A DNA stretch of 64,000 nt from Geotalea sp. SG265 (GTDB lineage: Bacteria; Desulfobacterota; Desulfuromonadia; Geobacterales; Geobacteraceae): NCBI RefSeq assembly GCF_022808985.1, contig NZ_JAKZFT010000002.1, positions 186,001 to 250,000 on the forward strand, in the 5' to 3' direction. Position 1 is the stretch's first letter. Every line of letters begins with the position of its first letter. Below the pieces are notes generated by a model that worked only from the letters and a program-made list of their open reading frames with translations, was not told the origin of the DNA and did not search any database. Shown here in pieces: positions 35,290 through 43,318 of the stretch. The position numbers were made by a program, and so were the translations under genes.

Positions 35290-35410
35290 GCAAGCGCAAG
35301 GTCAGCAACTAACTGTTATTGCAAACTTTTTTAAAAGAGGCGAATCAATCCCCCGAATACAATTGGTTCAATAACTACTTCCCCGGTCTTTTAACGGACG
35401 TAGGGCACTG

Positions 35411-36508
35411 TCATTTTTTAACGTCTGGCGCTGGTTGCATCGGCTCTACCGGATTTGCCTTTTTGTACTCTGGATTCATATACTGAAACTTCTGGAAACG
35501 ATAATTATATTGATCAACAACATAAATTGTGTCGTTCTTGTCGACGGCAATGCCTTGGGGAAGCAGGAACCCACCAGGAGCGATCTGTTTTTCCGAGGCA
35601 TAGGTACCTCCCACCGTCAGCAGGTATTCCCCCTCCCGCGAAAAAATGTTGATTGTGTTGGCTTTGCCGTCAACGCTGTAAATATGCCCTTCGGAATCGG
35701 CGGCGATACCTTTCGGCATCTGCAGCTCCCCCGGATTATCGCCCCGCTTGCCGAAGGTGCGGATCGGCTTGCCCTCGGGATCAAGCAGCTGAATGCGGCA
35801 GTTCCTGAATTCCGAGACAGCTATGGTGCCGTCCTTCAACACCGTTACCCAGGTGGGCCCGAAGAATTCCCCCGGCTCGGAACCTATCTTGCCTATTGTC
35901 TTTATATGCTTGCCGTTAAAATCATAGACCTCCAGGTTATGAACTGCCGGATCAGCCACAATCAAGCGCTTTCTCTGGTCATCCACGGCAATGCCGATCG
36001 GCCGTTTTGCATCCTCCTGCAGTTTAATCCTGTTGATCAACGCCTCGTCCTTGTTGAATACCAGGACCTGTTTATTGTAGGAGTCGACGACATAGAGATT
36101 GCCAGTATTGTCCAGTGCAATCCCTATTGGCTCCCTCATGACCGATTTCAGGTCCTTGTCGCCAAGGACATGTACTTTGTTGACGTTGAAGTCGAAGACC
36201 ACTATCTGCATGCTGGCAGCGTCACTGACGTAAACCTTGCCGGCGCCGTCCGACGCAATGCCCATGGCTCGGTTGAGCTTGACGACCTCTTCCTGACCGA
36301 CAATGGATTCAAACAACTTCTGGTTGCTGGTCTTAGGCATGTCATTCTGCGTCCTGTAGGCACCGAGCCATTCAATTTTCGGTTCATCTGGCAGGGGGGG
36401 CCAGAAGAATCTCTTTTTTTCGGCCACCGGAGCTGAGGCGCAGCCGAAGATGGTCCCTGCCACCAGTCCACACGCAATGCTTCTAACCAGCACTTTCAAT
36501 GTTTTCAT
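35411..36508 (-). CDS. NHL-repeat six-bladed propeller lipoprotein
   Basis: A 365-residue protein. The signal sequence ends in AGTIFGC, a slightly unusual lipobox, so Cys22-23 is probably acylated. Residues about 75-340 hold six NHL repeats, each with the D-x-x-G-x-x-Y-V-x-D pattern: ASDGAGKVYVSDAASMQIVVFD, ALDNTGNLYVVDSYNKQVLVFN, GPTWVTVLKDGTIAVSEFRNCRIQLLD and AVDKNDTIYVVDQYNYRFQKF. No haem site. Propellers of this type are commonly next to omcE/omcS-like cytochromes in Geobacteraceae and may help to assemble or export them, which is inference. GAGGAGAAG precedes the ATG. Confidence 0.88.
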   Translation of the reverse strand: MKTLKVLVRSIACGLVAGTIFGCASAPVAEKKRFFWPPLPDEPKIEWLGAYRTQNDMPKTSNQKLFESIVGQEEVVKLNRAMGIASDGAGKVYVSDAASMQIVVFDFNVNKVHVLGDKDLKSVMREPIGIALDNTGNLYVVDSYNKQVLVFNKDEALINRIKLQEDAKRPIGIAVDDQRKRLIVADPAVHNLEVYDFNGKHIKTIGKIGSEPGEFFGPTWVTVLKDGTIAVSEFRNCRIQLLDPEGKPIRTFGKRGDNPGELQMPKGIAADSEGHIYSVDGKANTINIFSREGEYLLTVGGTYASEKQIAPGGFLLPQGIAVDKNDTIYVVDQYNYRFQKFQYMNPEYKKANPVEPMQPAPDVKK

Positions 36509-36541
36509 AACTTCTCCTCTGCAACAGGTCTATACGACGGG

Positions 36542-37528
36542 TTATTTATTGTGACACATCTGACAGAGCTGCATCCGGTCGTCGGAATTATTCTGGAAAT
36601 AAAAGCGCACATCCCCGCCATGGGGGTTGTGGCAGGAAACACAGGAGAGCTCCCTTCCCGAACCTGGCTTGGATGGGTCGGGCCTGTCTTTCAGAGGATG
36701 GCCGCCACCAGTCGACAAACGCACCACATGGGTGCCCGCCCCGACCGACTCGTGACAGGAAAGGCAAAGCTCGTTGATGGGCTGGTGCAGCTGACTGGGA
36801 AAATTCGTCCCGTGGGCATCATGACAGATTTCGCACATCCCCGCCTCGATGGGGCCATGAAGGAATTTCCTTTTTTTGAACTCGGCTTCCTTGTCGGCGT
36901 GGCACTCATTGCATAATGGGGCATCGCGCAAAGGTACTTTATACTTTGGGGTGTCCTTGAGGCTGTGACAGTAGGCACAGGAAAACGTTCCCGCCGGGCC
37001 ATGGACGAAATTGACGGTCGCCATTTTCTTGTGACAACCATAGCAAGGGTTTTTTTTGTCCAGGTTGTTATCCATCTGTGTAGTGGTCGGATTCATATCA
37101 TGGCACGGGCTGCAATATTTTTCCGTTTCGAGCACATGCATGGCATTCGCTTTATACGTAGCCGGGACATCAGCAGCGCGCCGGTCCTTGAAAAAAATCT
37201 CCGTTGATGCGCTGTCGATTACTTTCTCTCCGCCAAACCCCTCAACGAGTATTTCGTTTTTTCCAGAGTCCCAGACCGGCTGCAGTATGACCAAGTCCTG
37301 GAAGGCCTTCCGGTATTCGGGAGAGCCGATCAACATCGTGTCGCTGGCGAGGCCGTTCACGGTAATCCTGATCCCGGTAATCTGTGGGTTGTTCATTTTC
37401 AGAATCAGATAATCGGAGCGTTTGACCTGAGTCTTCGGGGCGGGATAGATGAAGGTTATGGCCGCTTCAGCAGAGGAAACGACCAGCGAGCCCAACAGAA
37501 TCGCAAATAAAGCCGGTTTACCTTTCAA
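36542..37528 (-). CDS. Octaheme c-type cytochrome
   Basis: A 328-residue protein with a signal peptide (ALFAILLGSLVVSSAEA). Residues 25-125 form a beta-rich, haem-free domain (FIYPAPKTQVKRSDYLILKM). Residues 135-328 have eight CXXCH sites: CSPCH, CYGCH, CAYCH, CNECH, CEICH, CLSCH, CVSCH and CQMCH. Several are followed by an extra His at the usual distal-ligand place (HGPxxxG before the Cys pair), the doubled-CXXCH layout. Likely periplasmic or outer-membrane-associated, passing electrons toward OmcE. The start is TTG with GAGGAG upstream. The next gene upstream, an 11-site cytochrome, is 39 bases away. Confidence 0.9.
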   Translation of the reverse strand: MKGKPALFAILLGSLVVSSAEAAITFIYPAPKTQVKRSDYLILKMNNPQITGIRITVNGLASDTMLIGSPEYRKAFQDLVILQPVWDSGKNEILVEGFGGEKVIDSASTEIFFKDRRAADVPATYKANAMHVLETEKYCSPCHDMNPTTTQMDNNLDKKNPCYGCHKKMATVNFVHGPAGTFSCAYCHSLKDTPKYKVPLRDAPLCNECHADKEAEFKKRKFLHGPIEAGMCEICHDAHGTNFPSQLHQPINELCLSCHESVGAGTHVVRLSTGGGHPLKDRPDPSKPGSGRELSCVSCHNPHGGDVRFYFQNNSDDRMQLCQMCHNK

Positions 37529-37567
37529 AAAAAGCTTCTCCTCTTGCTGATGTGTTCTGACAGAGAC

Positions 37568-38581
37568 CTACTGTTGATCGTTCACTGCTTTTGTTCTGTC
37601 ATAGGATTTAGGTTTATGGCAACCGACAACGCACGTGCCTCCTGTAGCCTTCTTGTCGAAGGCGATGGGTATCTCCCATTTGCCGAACCCGGGTATTCGT
37701 CTTTTGATCAGCTTTGGTTGTTCGGCAGCATGGGGATCATGGCACGCCTTGCATGACCGGCCTTTGTCAATCTTGTTCACGTGCAGGAAATGCAGATTTC
37801 TGTCACCGTCACGAAAATTGGTCAGGCTGTCGGTACGCCTCTCAAGGATCATTTCCAAAGCGTGACAGTCAAAGCAAATTGCGAAGTTCTCCGGGTTGAA
37901 TGGCAAATAGAACGCTTCTGGGAAATCTTTGCGCAGGTGCTTGCGGTAGGGGGAACCATGGGGATCATGGCAGGCAAGACAGTTACCTTTTTTTACTGGT
38001 GCATGCACCGATTTATCCGACATGGCCGAGGGATTGTGGCAGCTGAAACACAAAGCAGGCAGTCCCATTTTCAGAAAAAATGGATTGTCGGATTGATGGG
38101 GATCATGACAGATAAGGCAATTACCATCGGCAACCGGTCCATGCATCTTTTTTTGACTGAATGTATTCTCATGGCAATTCAAGCAGAGCCCCATGCCGGT
38201 ATTGTTGAGCAGGTTGCCGTTTTTCGATGCATGGGGCTGGTGACAAAGAATGCAGTCGCCGGAAGCCACAGGCCCATGTACATTCTTTGCGGTGTCTAGG
38301 GCGTCATGACACTGGTTGCAGAGTCTTGCGCCGGTGCCAGTGAGAATGACAGCCCCCCTGTCCTCGGGATGTCGTTTATCCTGTGCAAGCTGATGGCAGG
38401 ATGAGCATTCACCGGCAGCATATGGTGCATGCGTGACCACGGCTTTTCCCGGATCGCTGTGACATTGCCGGCAATCCTGCATTTGGGCTCTGACGACGCC
38501 AGGAACCAGCAAAGACAGCAAGGCCGGGACAGCAAGGGCCAAAGATCTGAAATTTGAGCGACTAGGCGTTGTCATCACCAT
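37568..38581 (-). CDS. Multiheme c-type cytochrome, eleven haem sites including one CX3CH
   Basis: The protein has 337 residues. The signal peptide ends at VVRA. Ten CXXCH sites are present: CRQCH, CSSCH, CNQCH, CILCH, CLNCH, CLICH, CFSCH, CLACH, CFDCH and CKACH. A last site, CVVGCH near residue 322, has three residues between the cysteines. Repeats of the form HGPVxxGxCxxCHxPH show doubled-CXXCH domains. It lies just downstream of ccsB and resB, so maturation and substrate may be expressed together. Role: periplasmic or surface electron carrier; partners inferred from position. The start is one of two close ATGs (38581 or 38575). Confidence 0.9.
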   Translation of the reverse strand: MVMTTPSRSNFRSLALAVPALLSLLVPGVVRAQMQDCRQCHSDPGKAVVTHAPYAAGECSSCHQLAQDKRHPEDRGAVILTGTGARLCNQCHDALDTAKNVHGPVASGDCILCHQPHASKNGNLLNNTGMGLCLNCHENTFSQKKMHGPVADGNCLICHDPHQSDNPFFLKMGLPALCFSCHNPSAMSDKSVHAPVKKGNCLACHDPHGSPYRKHLRKDFPEAFYLPFNPENFAICFDCHALEMILERRTDSLTNFRDGDRNLHFLHVNKIDKGRSCKACHDPHAAEQPKLIKRRIPGFGKWEIPIAFDKKATGGTCVVGCHKPKSYDRTKAVNDQQ

Positions 38582-38635
38582 GGGTAATTATCTATGCGCC
38601 AATATGGCTGAATAGCGAATCGGGAGAGAGGGACT

Positions 38636-39484
38636 TCACTTGCCGTAGCTATGCAGACCGGACAGGAAAAGGTTGACCCCCAGGTAGCAAAAGATAGTCG
38701 CAGCGAATCCGACCACCGAAAGGATGGCTGCCCGCCTGCCGACCCACCCCCTGGTAATGCGGGCATGTAGAAACGCGGCATAGATGAACCATACGATCAA
38801 GGACCATGTTTCTTTCGGGTCCCAGCTCCAGTACGTGCCCCAGGCATAATTCGCCCAGGCGGCACCGGTGACGATGCCCAGGGTCAGCAGCGGGAAACCG
38901 ATCATGATCGCCTTGTAGTTCAGATCATCCAGAACCTTGACCGAGGGAAACATGGCTATTACCCCACCTGCCGGCGAGGAAGCAGAGGAATCCTCCTGTT
39001 TCTCCCGGATTAGATACATGATGGACAGCCCGCAGGCAACAGCAAAGGCAGCATAGCCCAGAAAGCAGGTGATGACATGATACAGAAGCCAGTTACTCTG
39101 CAAGGCAGGCACCAGCGGCTCTATGCCGCTATCGAGGCCTAGCTGAGCCCAGGCCATGCCCAGCAGGGCAAAAGGGACGACGAAAAAACCGACAGCCCGG
39201 TACTTGTACTTGAAGTCAATGATCAGGAAAATCAGGACAATTGTCCAGGAGAAGAAAACCACCGACTCAAACAGGTTGGACAACGGCGCATGGCCCCGAC
39301 CCAAGTCGTAGGACTCCTTCCAGCGAAGCCCGATTGCGGCCGTTTGGAGCAGGAAGCCGAAGATAGCGACCATGGTACCGGAAAAACCGACATTTTTGTT
39401 TTTCGTGGCAAGAAACGCCAGAAAAAGCAACGTGGAAACCATGTAAGAAATTGTCGTAACGTTAAAGAGCATGGAACTGGACAT
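38636..39484 (-). CDS. ccsB: Cytochrome c biogenesis protein CcsB (CcsA/ResC family)
   Basis: A 282-residue integral membrane protein with eight predicted TM segments. Residues about 215-240 hold the WWD haem-handling motif (WGTYWSWDPKETWSLIVWF), flanked by conserved His in external loops (LYHVITCFLGYAAF; AAFLHARI). It works with ResB (System II) to bring haem to the outer face of the membrane and attach it to CXXCH cysteines. GGAGGAAAG precedes the ATG. It is encoded directly after resB and before the two large cytochromes. Confidence 0.95.
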   Translation of the reverse strand: MSSSMLFNVTTISYMVSTLLFLAFLATKNKNVGFSGTMVAIFGFLLQTAAIGLRWKESYDLGRGHAPLSNLFESVVFFSWTIVLIFLIIDFKYKYRAVGFFVVPFALLGMAWAQLGLDSGIEPLVPALQSNWLLYHVITCFLGYAAFAVACGLSIMYLIREKQEDSSASSPAGGVIAMFPSVKVLDDLNYKAIMIGFPLLTLGIVTGAAWANYAWGTYWSWDPKETWSLIVWFIYAAFLHARITRGWVGRRAAILSVVGFAATIFCYLGVNLFLSGLHSYGK

Positions 39485-39537
39485 TCGATCTTTCCTCCGC
39501 TGTGGCTACAGTTGGGTATAAAGAGATTGTTATATCG

Positions 39538-40908
39538 CTATTTAGTGCCGCTATCGAGCTTTGCCGCCAGTTCCTGAAAGACGAGTTCAAATCCCGCGGG
39601 ATTCTTACTGGCAGTGCCCCCTAACGTCACACGACCGTTGCCGACTCTTATCCAGATACGTTTGTGGGACATGAAAAATGCCATGCAGATGCCAATAACC
39701 ATCAGGGAGCAACCGAGCCAGACGACCCACACGCCCGGATCCTTGGCAACCTGCAGCCCTGTAAAATACTTTTCATCCTTGCCGTCGAAGGTAAAAATCA
39801 GGTCACCGCCACGTTTTTCGTCGAAATCACGGCAAGCCGGATTAAGCAATACAATGGAATATTCCTTGCGGCCGTCGGGACGGGTGATCTCCAGCTTTGC
39901 CCCCGGCCCGGAGCAACCGGGAAAATCACTCCCCACCTCAGGCGCAATGCCGATAATCTGCATGAAACTGCCATCCGGCAGTGGCGTCCGGTCCTGCTCG
40001 TGGGTGATGAGGGGTACGGGCTGTCCGCCGGTCCTTTTCCTGACTGAGAAACGATAGAGCGTGTCGCCTGCAGCGCCGTAGGAAGACTGATAAAAGGTGA
40101 TTCCTTTATAGGTAAGGGGATCATTGACGATGACCTTTACATTTTCATAGCCGGGCACCGGTTTCCCATTTTCGAGGATGGTAAGGATGCTCTTGAATTC
40201 TTTGGGGGCGCCGGTGTCATAAAAGGAGACGGCGAACTTTTCACACCTGACGGAAAAGCCCAGGTCCATGATCTTGCCTGACCGGCTTTCCACCGAATCG
40301 ACACTACTGCCTTCGGCGATGTTCACATATGCCTTGTACCCGAAAAAGGAGCCGATGAGCGCGCCTATAAAGACAATGACTATGCTGAGATGAACCACAT
40401 AGACGCCGAGGCGGCAGTAAGGGTTTTTCTGGGCAAACAGATGGTACTCTCCGCTGACTTCTGTCACGATCGGCTCGGCAAACTCGGCCTTGAGGAATGC
40501 GGCCATCTTGTCCTTCAGGGCCGGTGCGGTACCGGTGGCCTTTATCTCATGGGTGAGAGAGAGGGAGCGCTCAAAGCCGTCGTCCATGACCAGTGTCGGC
40601 TCGGAAATGATTTTCCAGACTCGCGGCAACCTTTTGATGGAACAGGCAATGAGGTTGACCGTCAAAAGATAGAGGAGCAGAATGAACCACCAGGAGTGGT
40701 ACATGTCGAAAAATCCCAGTTTGCCGTAGAGCTGCAGCTTGAAGGGACTGATGGTCTGAATATACTCCGAGGGGACCGGCACTTGGGGAATGACTGTGCC
40801 AATGATAGACGTTATGGCAAGGCCAATGAGGAGAAAGATGGAAAGTTTCAGCGAACAGAAAAAATCCCACAGCATTTGTGCAATTCCGCGATCGTTTGTC
40901 GTCGTCAA
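39538..40908 (-). CDS. resB: Cytochrome c biogenesis protein ResB (Ccs1)
   Basis: A 456-residue protein. Three N-terminal membrane segments (LSIFLLIGLAITSIIGTVIP; WWFILLLYLLTVNLIACSI; LGVYVVHLSIVIVFIGALIGSFFG) are followed by a large periplasmic domain and a last segment (VVWLGCSLMVIGICMAFFMSHKRIW). The order LGVYVVHLS with its His and the FGYKAYVNIAEGS turn is typical of ResB. Partner of CcsB in cytochrome c maturation. The start codon is TTG at 40908, six bases after AGGAG. A terminator between ppcA and this gene implies its own promoter. Confidence 0.95.
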   Translation of the reverse strand: MTTTNDRGIAQMLWDFFCSLKLSIFLLIGLAITSIIGTVIPQVPVPSEYIQTISPFKLQLYGKLGFFDMYHSWWFILLLYLLTVNLIACSIKRLPRVWKIISEPTLVMDDGFERSLSLTHEIKATGTAPALKDKMAAFLKAEFAEPIVTEVSGEYHLFAQKNPYCRLGVYVVHLSIVIVFIGALIGSFFGYKAYVNIAEGSSVDSVESRSGKIMDLGFSVRCEKFAVSFYDTGAPKEFKSILTILENGKPVPGYENVKVIVNDPLTYKGITFYQSSYGAAGDTLYRFSVRKRTGGQPVPLITHEQDRTPLPDGSFMQIIGIAPEVGSDFPGCSGPGAKLEITRPDGRKEYSIVLLNPACRDFDEKRGGDLIFTFDGKDEKYFTGLQVAKDPGVWVVWLGCSLMVIGICMAFFMSHKRIWIRVGNGRVTLGGTASKNPAGFELVFQELAAKLDSGTK

Positions 40909-41028
40909 GGCCGTCTCCTGGTTTATTTATGGTCATTTTAGCGGAATATCCGCAATCGACACGACAGTATAAACCAAATCACAAACCGCAGCAAAACAAA
41001 ATTTGAACGGAAGAGAACCTTGAAACGA

Positions 41029-41058
41029 GAAAAGGGAGATGACAATAGTCATCCCCCT
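41029..41058 (-). terminator. Rho-independent terminator after ppcA
   Basis: On the minus strand GGGGGATGAC, a TATT loop, GTCATCTCCC and then TTTT. Nine to ten paired bases with one mismatch, 27-56 bases after the ppcA stop. Confidence 0.82.
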
Positions 41059-41084
41059 CTTCGAATCGCACATTGGTCATGCAA

Positions 41085-41357
41085 TTACTTCTTGTGGCAT
41101 TCTCCGCACTTGGTCGGACCGGCCTTCTTGGTCTCGTGACAACCTTTGCAAAGCTTGTGAGCCACATCCTTGCCGAAGCCTTCGATCTTGCCGGGACCTT
41201 TCTCGTGGCAGGTCTTGCAATCTTTCAGGGCTTCCTGATGCTTCTTGTGCTGGAAAGTCACGTTGCCATTTTTAGCAGGCAGCGTAATGGTATCTGCTGC
41301 CATGGCAGCTACTGCGCAAGAAAGCGTCAATGCAACCGCAACAAAAATGCTTTTCAT
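41085..41357 (-). CDS. ppcA: Periplasmic triheme cytochrome c7 PpcA
   Basis: 90 residues. ATG 41357 follows a near-perfect GGAGGTGA. The signal peptide (SIFVAVALTLSCAVAAMA) is cleaved before ADTITL. Mature protein: three haem sites CKTCH, CKGCH and CGECH, with His at FQHKKH and VAH for bis-His ligation. The segment CHEKGPGKIEGFGKD and the C-terminus KAGPTKCGECHKK are nearly the same as Geobacter sulfurreducens PpcA as I recall it. It is an abundant periplasmic electron and proton carrier between inner-membrane quinol oxidoreductases and outer-membrane conduits. It stands alone between a good promoter and a terminator. Confidence 0.97.
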   Translation of the reverse strand: MKSIFVAVALTLSCAVAAMAADTITLPAKNGNVTFQHKKHQEALKDCKTCHEKGPGKIEGFGKDVAHKLCKGCHETKKAGPTKCGECHKK

Positions 41358-41398
41358 TCGAGTCACCTCCTTCACATTAAAATAAAAACGTGTGAAAA

Positions 41399-41425
41399 TT
41401 AATACAGGGACGATGCTCTTGTCAA
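41399..41425 (-). promoter_or_regulatory. Sigma-70 promoter of ppcA
   Basis: On the minus strand TTGACA (41425-41420), a 15-base spacer, TATTAA (41404-41399); shifting by two gives a 17-base spacer to TTAATT. It lies about 45 bases upstream of the start codon and after the purE stop. Confidence 0.7.
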
Positions 41426-41471
41426 GGCAAATCATTCATTAAAAAACTGCTTACTCTTCAGCAGCCCGGGA

Positions 41472-41978
41472 TCAGGCTTCCCGCGTCTTTTGTACCCGGG
41501 CATCCTTTTCTTCCACTTCGGCTGCCATGGCCTCCCGGAATCCGGCAAGCCTGCCGGCCAGTTCAGCATCGGCCAATGCCAATATCTGTACCGCAAAAAT
41601 ACCGGCATTCTTCGCTCCGGCCTTACCGATGGCCATGGACGCCACCGGAATACCTCCAGGCATCTGCACTGTTGCATATAGGGCATCAACCCCGTTGAGC
41701 GCACCGCCAGACATGGGCACACCGATGACAGGCAGGATAGTCTCTGCTGCCACCACCCCGGCAAGGTGAGCAGCCATCCCGGCGCCGGCAATGATGACCT
41801 TGATGCCTCTGGCTCGTGCTTCAGCAGCCAGCAGGGCGGTTTTCCGGGGAGCACGATGGGCCGAGGAGATGCGCATCTCGTAAGGTACGCCGAAATTTTC
41901 CAGTATTTTTGCCGCTTCTTCCATTACCGGCAGATCGGAATCGCTCCCCATCACCAATAAAACGACTGGGTTCTGCAT
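41472..41978 (-). CDS. purE: N5-carboxyaminoimidazole ribonucleotide mutase PurE
   Basis: The protein has 168 residues. [19 protein letters not shown] is the substrate-binding N-terminus, [11 protein letters not shown] carries the catalytic His, and [28 protein letters not shown] is the conserved core. It converts N5-CAIR to CAIR in purine synthesis. I use ATG 41978, five bases after GGAGG; an in-frame GTG at 41990 lies on the ribosome site itself. It follows purD by 34 bases in one unit. Confidence 0.96.
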   Translation of the reverse strand: MQNPVVLLVMGSDSDLPVMEEAAKILENFGVPYEMRISSAHRAPRKTALLAAEARARGIKVIIAGAGMAAHLAGVVAAETILPVIGVPMSGGALNGVDALYATVQMPGGIPVASMAIGKAGAKNAGIFAVQILALADAELAGRLAGFREAMAAEVEEKDARVQKTREA

Positions 41979-42012
41979 TAAGGCCTCCACGCTGTATTTG
42001 AGTCGTCAACCA

Positions 42013-43284
42013 TCAACGACAAATGGCTTTTTTGCCTATATCCAGGCGGTAATGCGCCCCCGGCCAGGAAATGAGTGCGACGCCTCGGTAGGCCCGGTCG
42101 ATTGCATCCTTGACGGTCGTCCCCAATGCGGTGACCCCAAGGACCCGGCCGCCGCTGGTGACAAAAGAACCTTCCGTCCGGGATGTACCGGCATGGAACA
42201 CGTAGAGGTCATCGACCTTTGCCGCCTCGTCTAGCCCGGCAATGGTATCTCCCTTGGCGTAATCCCCCGGATACCCCTGGGCGGCCATGACCACGCATAC
42301 CGCAGCCTGATCATGCCATTCGATCTGCACCTTGCTGATATCCTTATCCGCAACGGCCATCAAGACCGGCACGATATCCGATTTCATCCGCATGAGCAGC
42401 GGCTGACACTCTGGATCGCCGAAACGGGCATTGAATTCCAGGGTTTTCACATTCTCGCCATCGATCATCAGACCAGCATAGAGGACGCCGCGGTAAGGGC
42501 GCCCCTCGGCAGCCATGCCGTCCACGGTACGCCGCATAACCTCTTCCATGGCTTTTTCATGTATGGAGGGGGTCACTACTGGCGCCGGCGAATAAGCCCC
42601 CATGCCACCGGTGTTGGGACCGGTATCACCGTCATACACCGCCTTGTGATCCTGTGCGCTTGCCAGGGGTATGATGTTTTTACCGTCGGTGAAGGCCAGG
42701 AAGGATGCCTCCTCCCCTTTGAGGAATTCCTCGATGACCACCCGCGAACCTGCGGTACCGAAAGCATTGCCCGAGAGCATGTCCGTAACGGCGGCAACGG
42801 CTTCATCCCGTGTCCCGGCAATGATGACCCCTTTGCCGGCGGCCAGACCATCAGCTTTTATAACAATTGGGATGCCAATCTTGTCGATGAAGTCGACGGC
42901 AGGTCCCACCTCGGTAAAGACCTCATAGGCAGCAGTGGGAACATGGTATTTTTTCATCAGGTCTTTGGAAAACGCCTTGCTCGCCTCGATGATGGCGGCA
43001 TTCTTCCGGGCACCGAAGATCTTCAGCCCATACTCCTCGAAAAGGTCCACGACCCCCAGAGACAGGGGCAGTTCGGGTCCCACAACCGTCAAATCGATGG
43101 ACTCCTTGCGGGCGAAGGCCAAAAGTCCCGTCAGATCTTCAACCTTGATCGGCACGTTCTCGGCAATGGTGCCGATGCCGGGATTCCCCGGTGCACAATA
43201 TACCTTCTCCACCAGAGGCGACTGGGCGATCTTCCACACCAGTGCGTGCTCTCTGCCGCCACTTCCAATGACGAGTATTTTCAA
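42013..43284 (-). CDS. purD: Phosphoribosylamine-glycine ligase PurD
   Basis: A 423-residue ATP-grasp enzyme. VIGSGGREHALVWKIAQS is the N-terminal motif. The ATP-grasp part has IVIKADGLAAGKGVIIAGT, VVIEEFLKGEEASFLAF and ARFGDPECQPLLMRMKSDI; DHKAVYDGDTGPNTGGMGAYSPAP is the GARS signature. It makes GAR from phosphoribosylamine and glycine. The start is TTG at 43284 with GGGAGG upstream. It sits between a TMTC-like gene and purE. Confidence 0.97.
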   Translation of the reverse strand: MKILVIGSGGREHALVWKIAQSPLVEKVYCAPGNPGIGTIAENVPIKVEDLTGLLAFARKESIDLTVVGPELPLSLGVVDLFEEYGLKIFGARKNAAIIEASKAFSKDLMKKYHVPTAAYEVFTEVGPAVDFIDKIGIPIVIKADGLAAGKGVIIAGTRDEAVAAVTDMLSGNAFGTAGSRVVIEEFLKGEEASFLAFTDGKNIIPLASAQDHKAVYDGDTGPNTGGMGAYSPAPVVTPSIHEKAMEEVMRRTVDGMAAEGRPYRGVLYAGLMIDGENVKTLEFNARFGDPECQPLLMRMKSDIVPVLMAVADKDISKVQIEWHDQAAVCVVMAAQGYPGDYAKGDTIAGLDEAAKVDDLYVFHAGTSRTEGSFVTSGGRVLGVTALGTTVKDAIDRAYRGVALISWPGAHYRLDIGKKAICR

Positions 43285-43318
43285 TTCAGCCTCCCGTTAT
43301 TCATCTGCTATCTTATTT

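Noticed and set aside
35135-35410. c-di-GMP (GEMM) riboswitch in the omcE leader
   Set aside because: GEMM controls several Geobacter cytochromes, so I looked, but the conserved GCAAA/ACGCA core segments are missing; the region instead has a sigma-54 promoter and palindromes.
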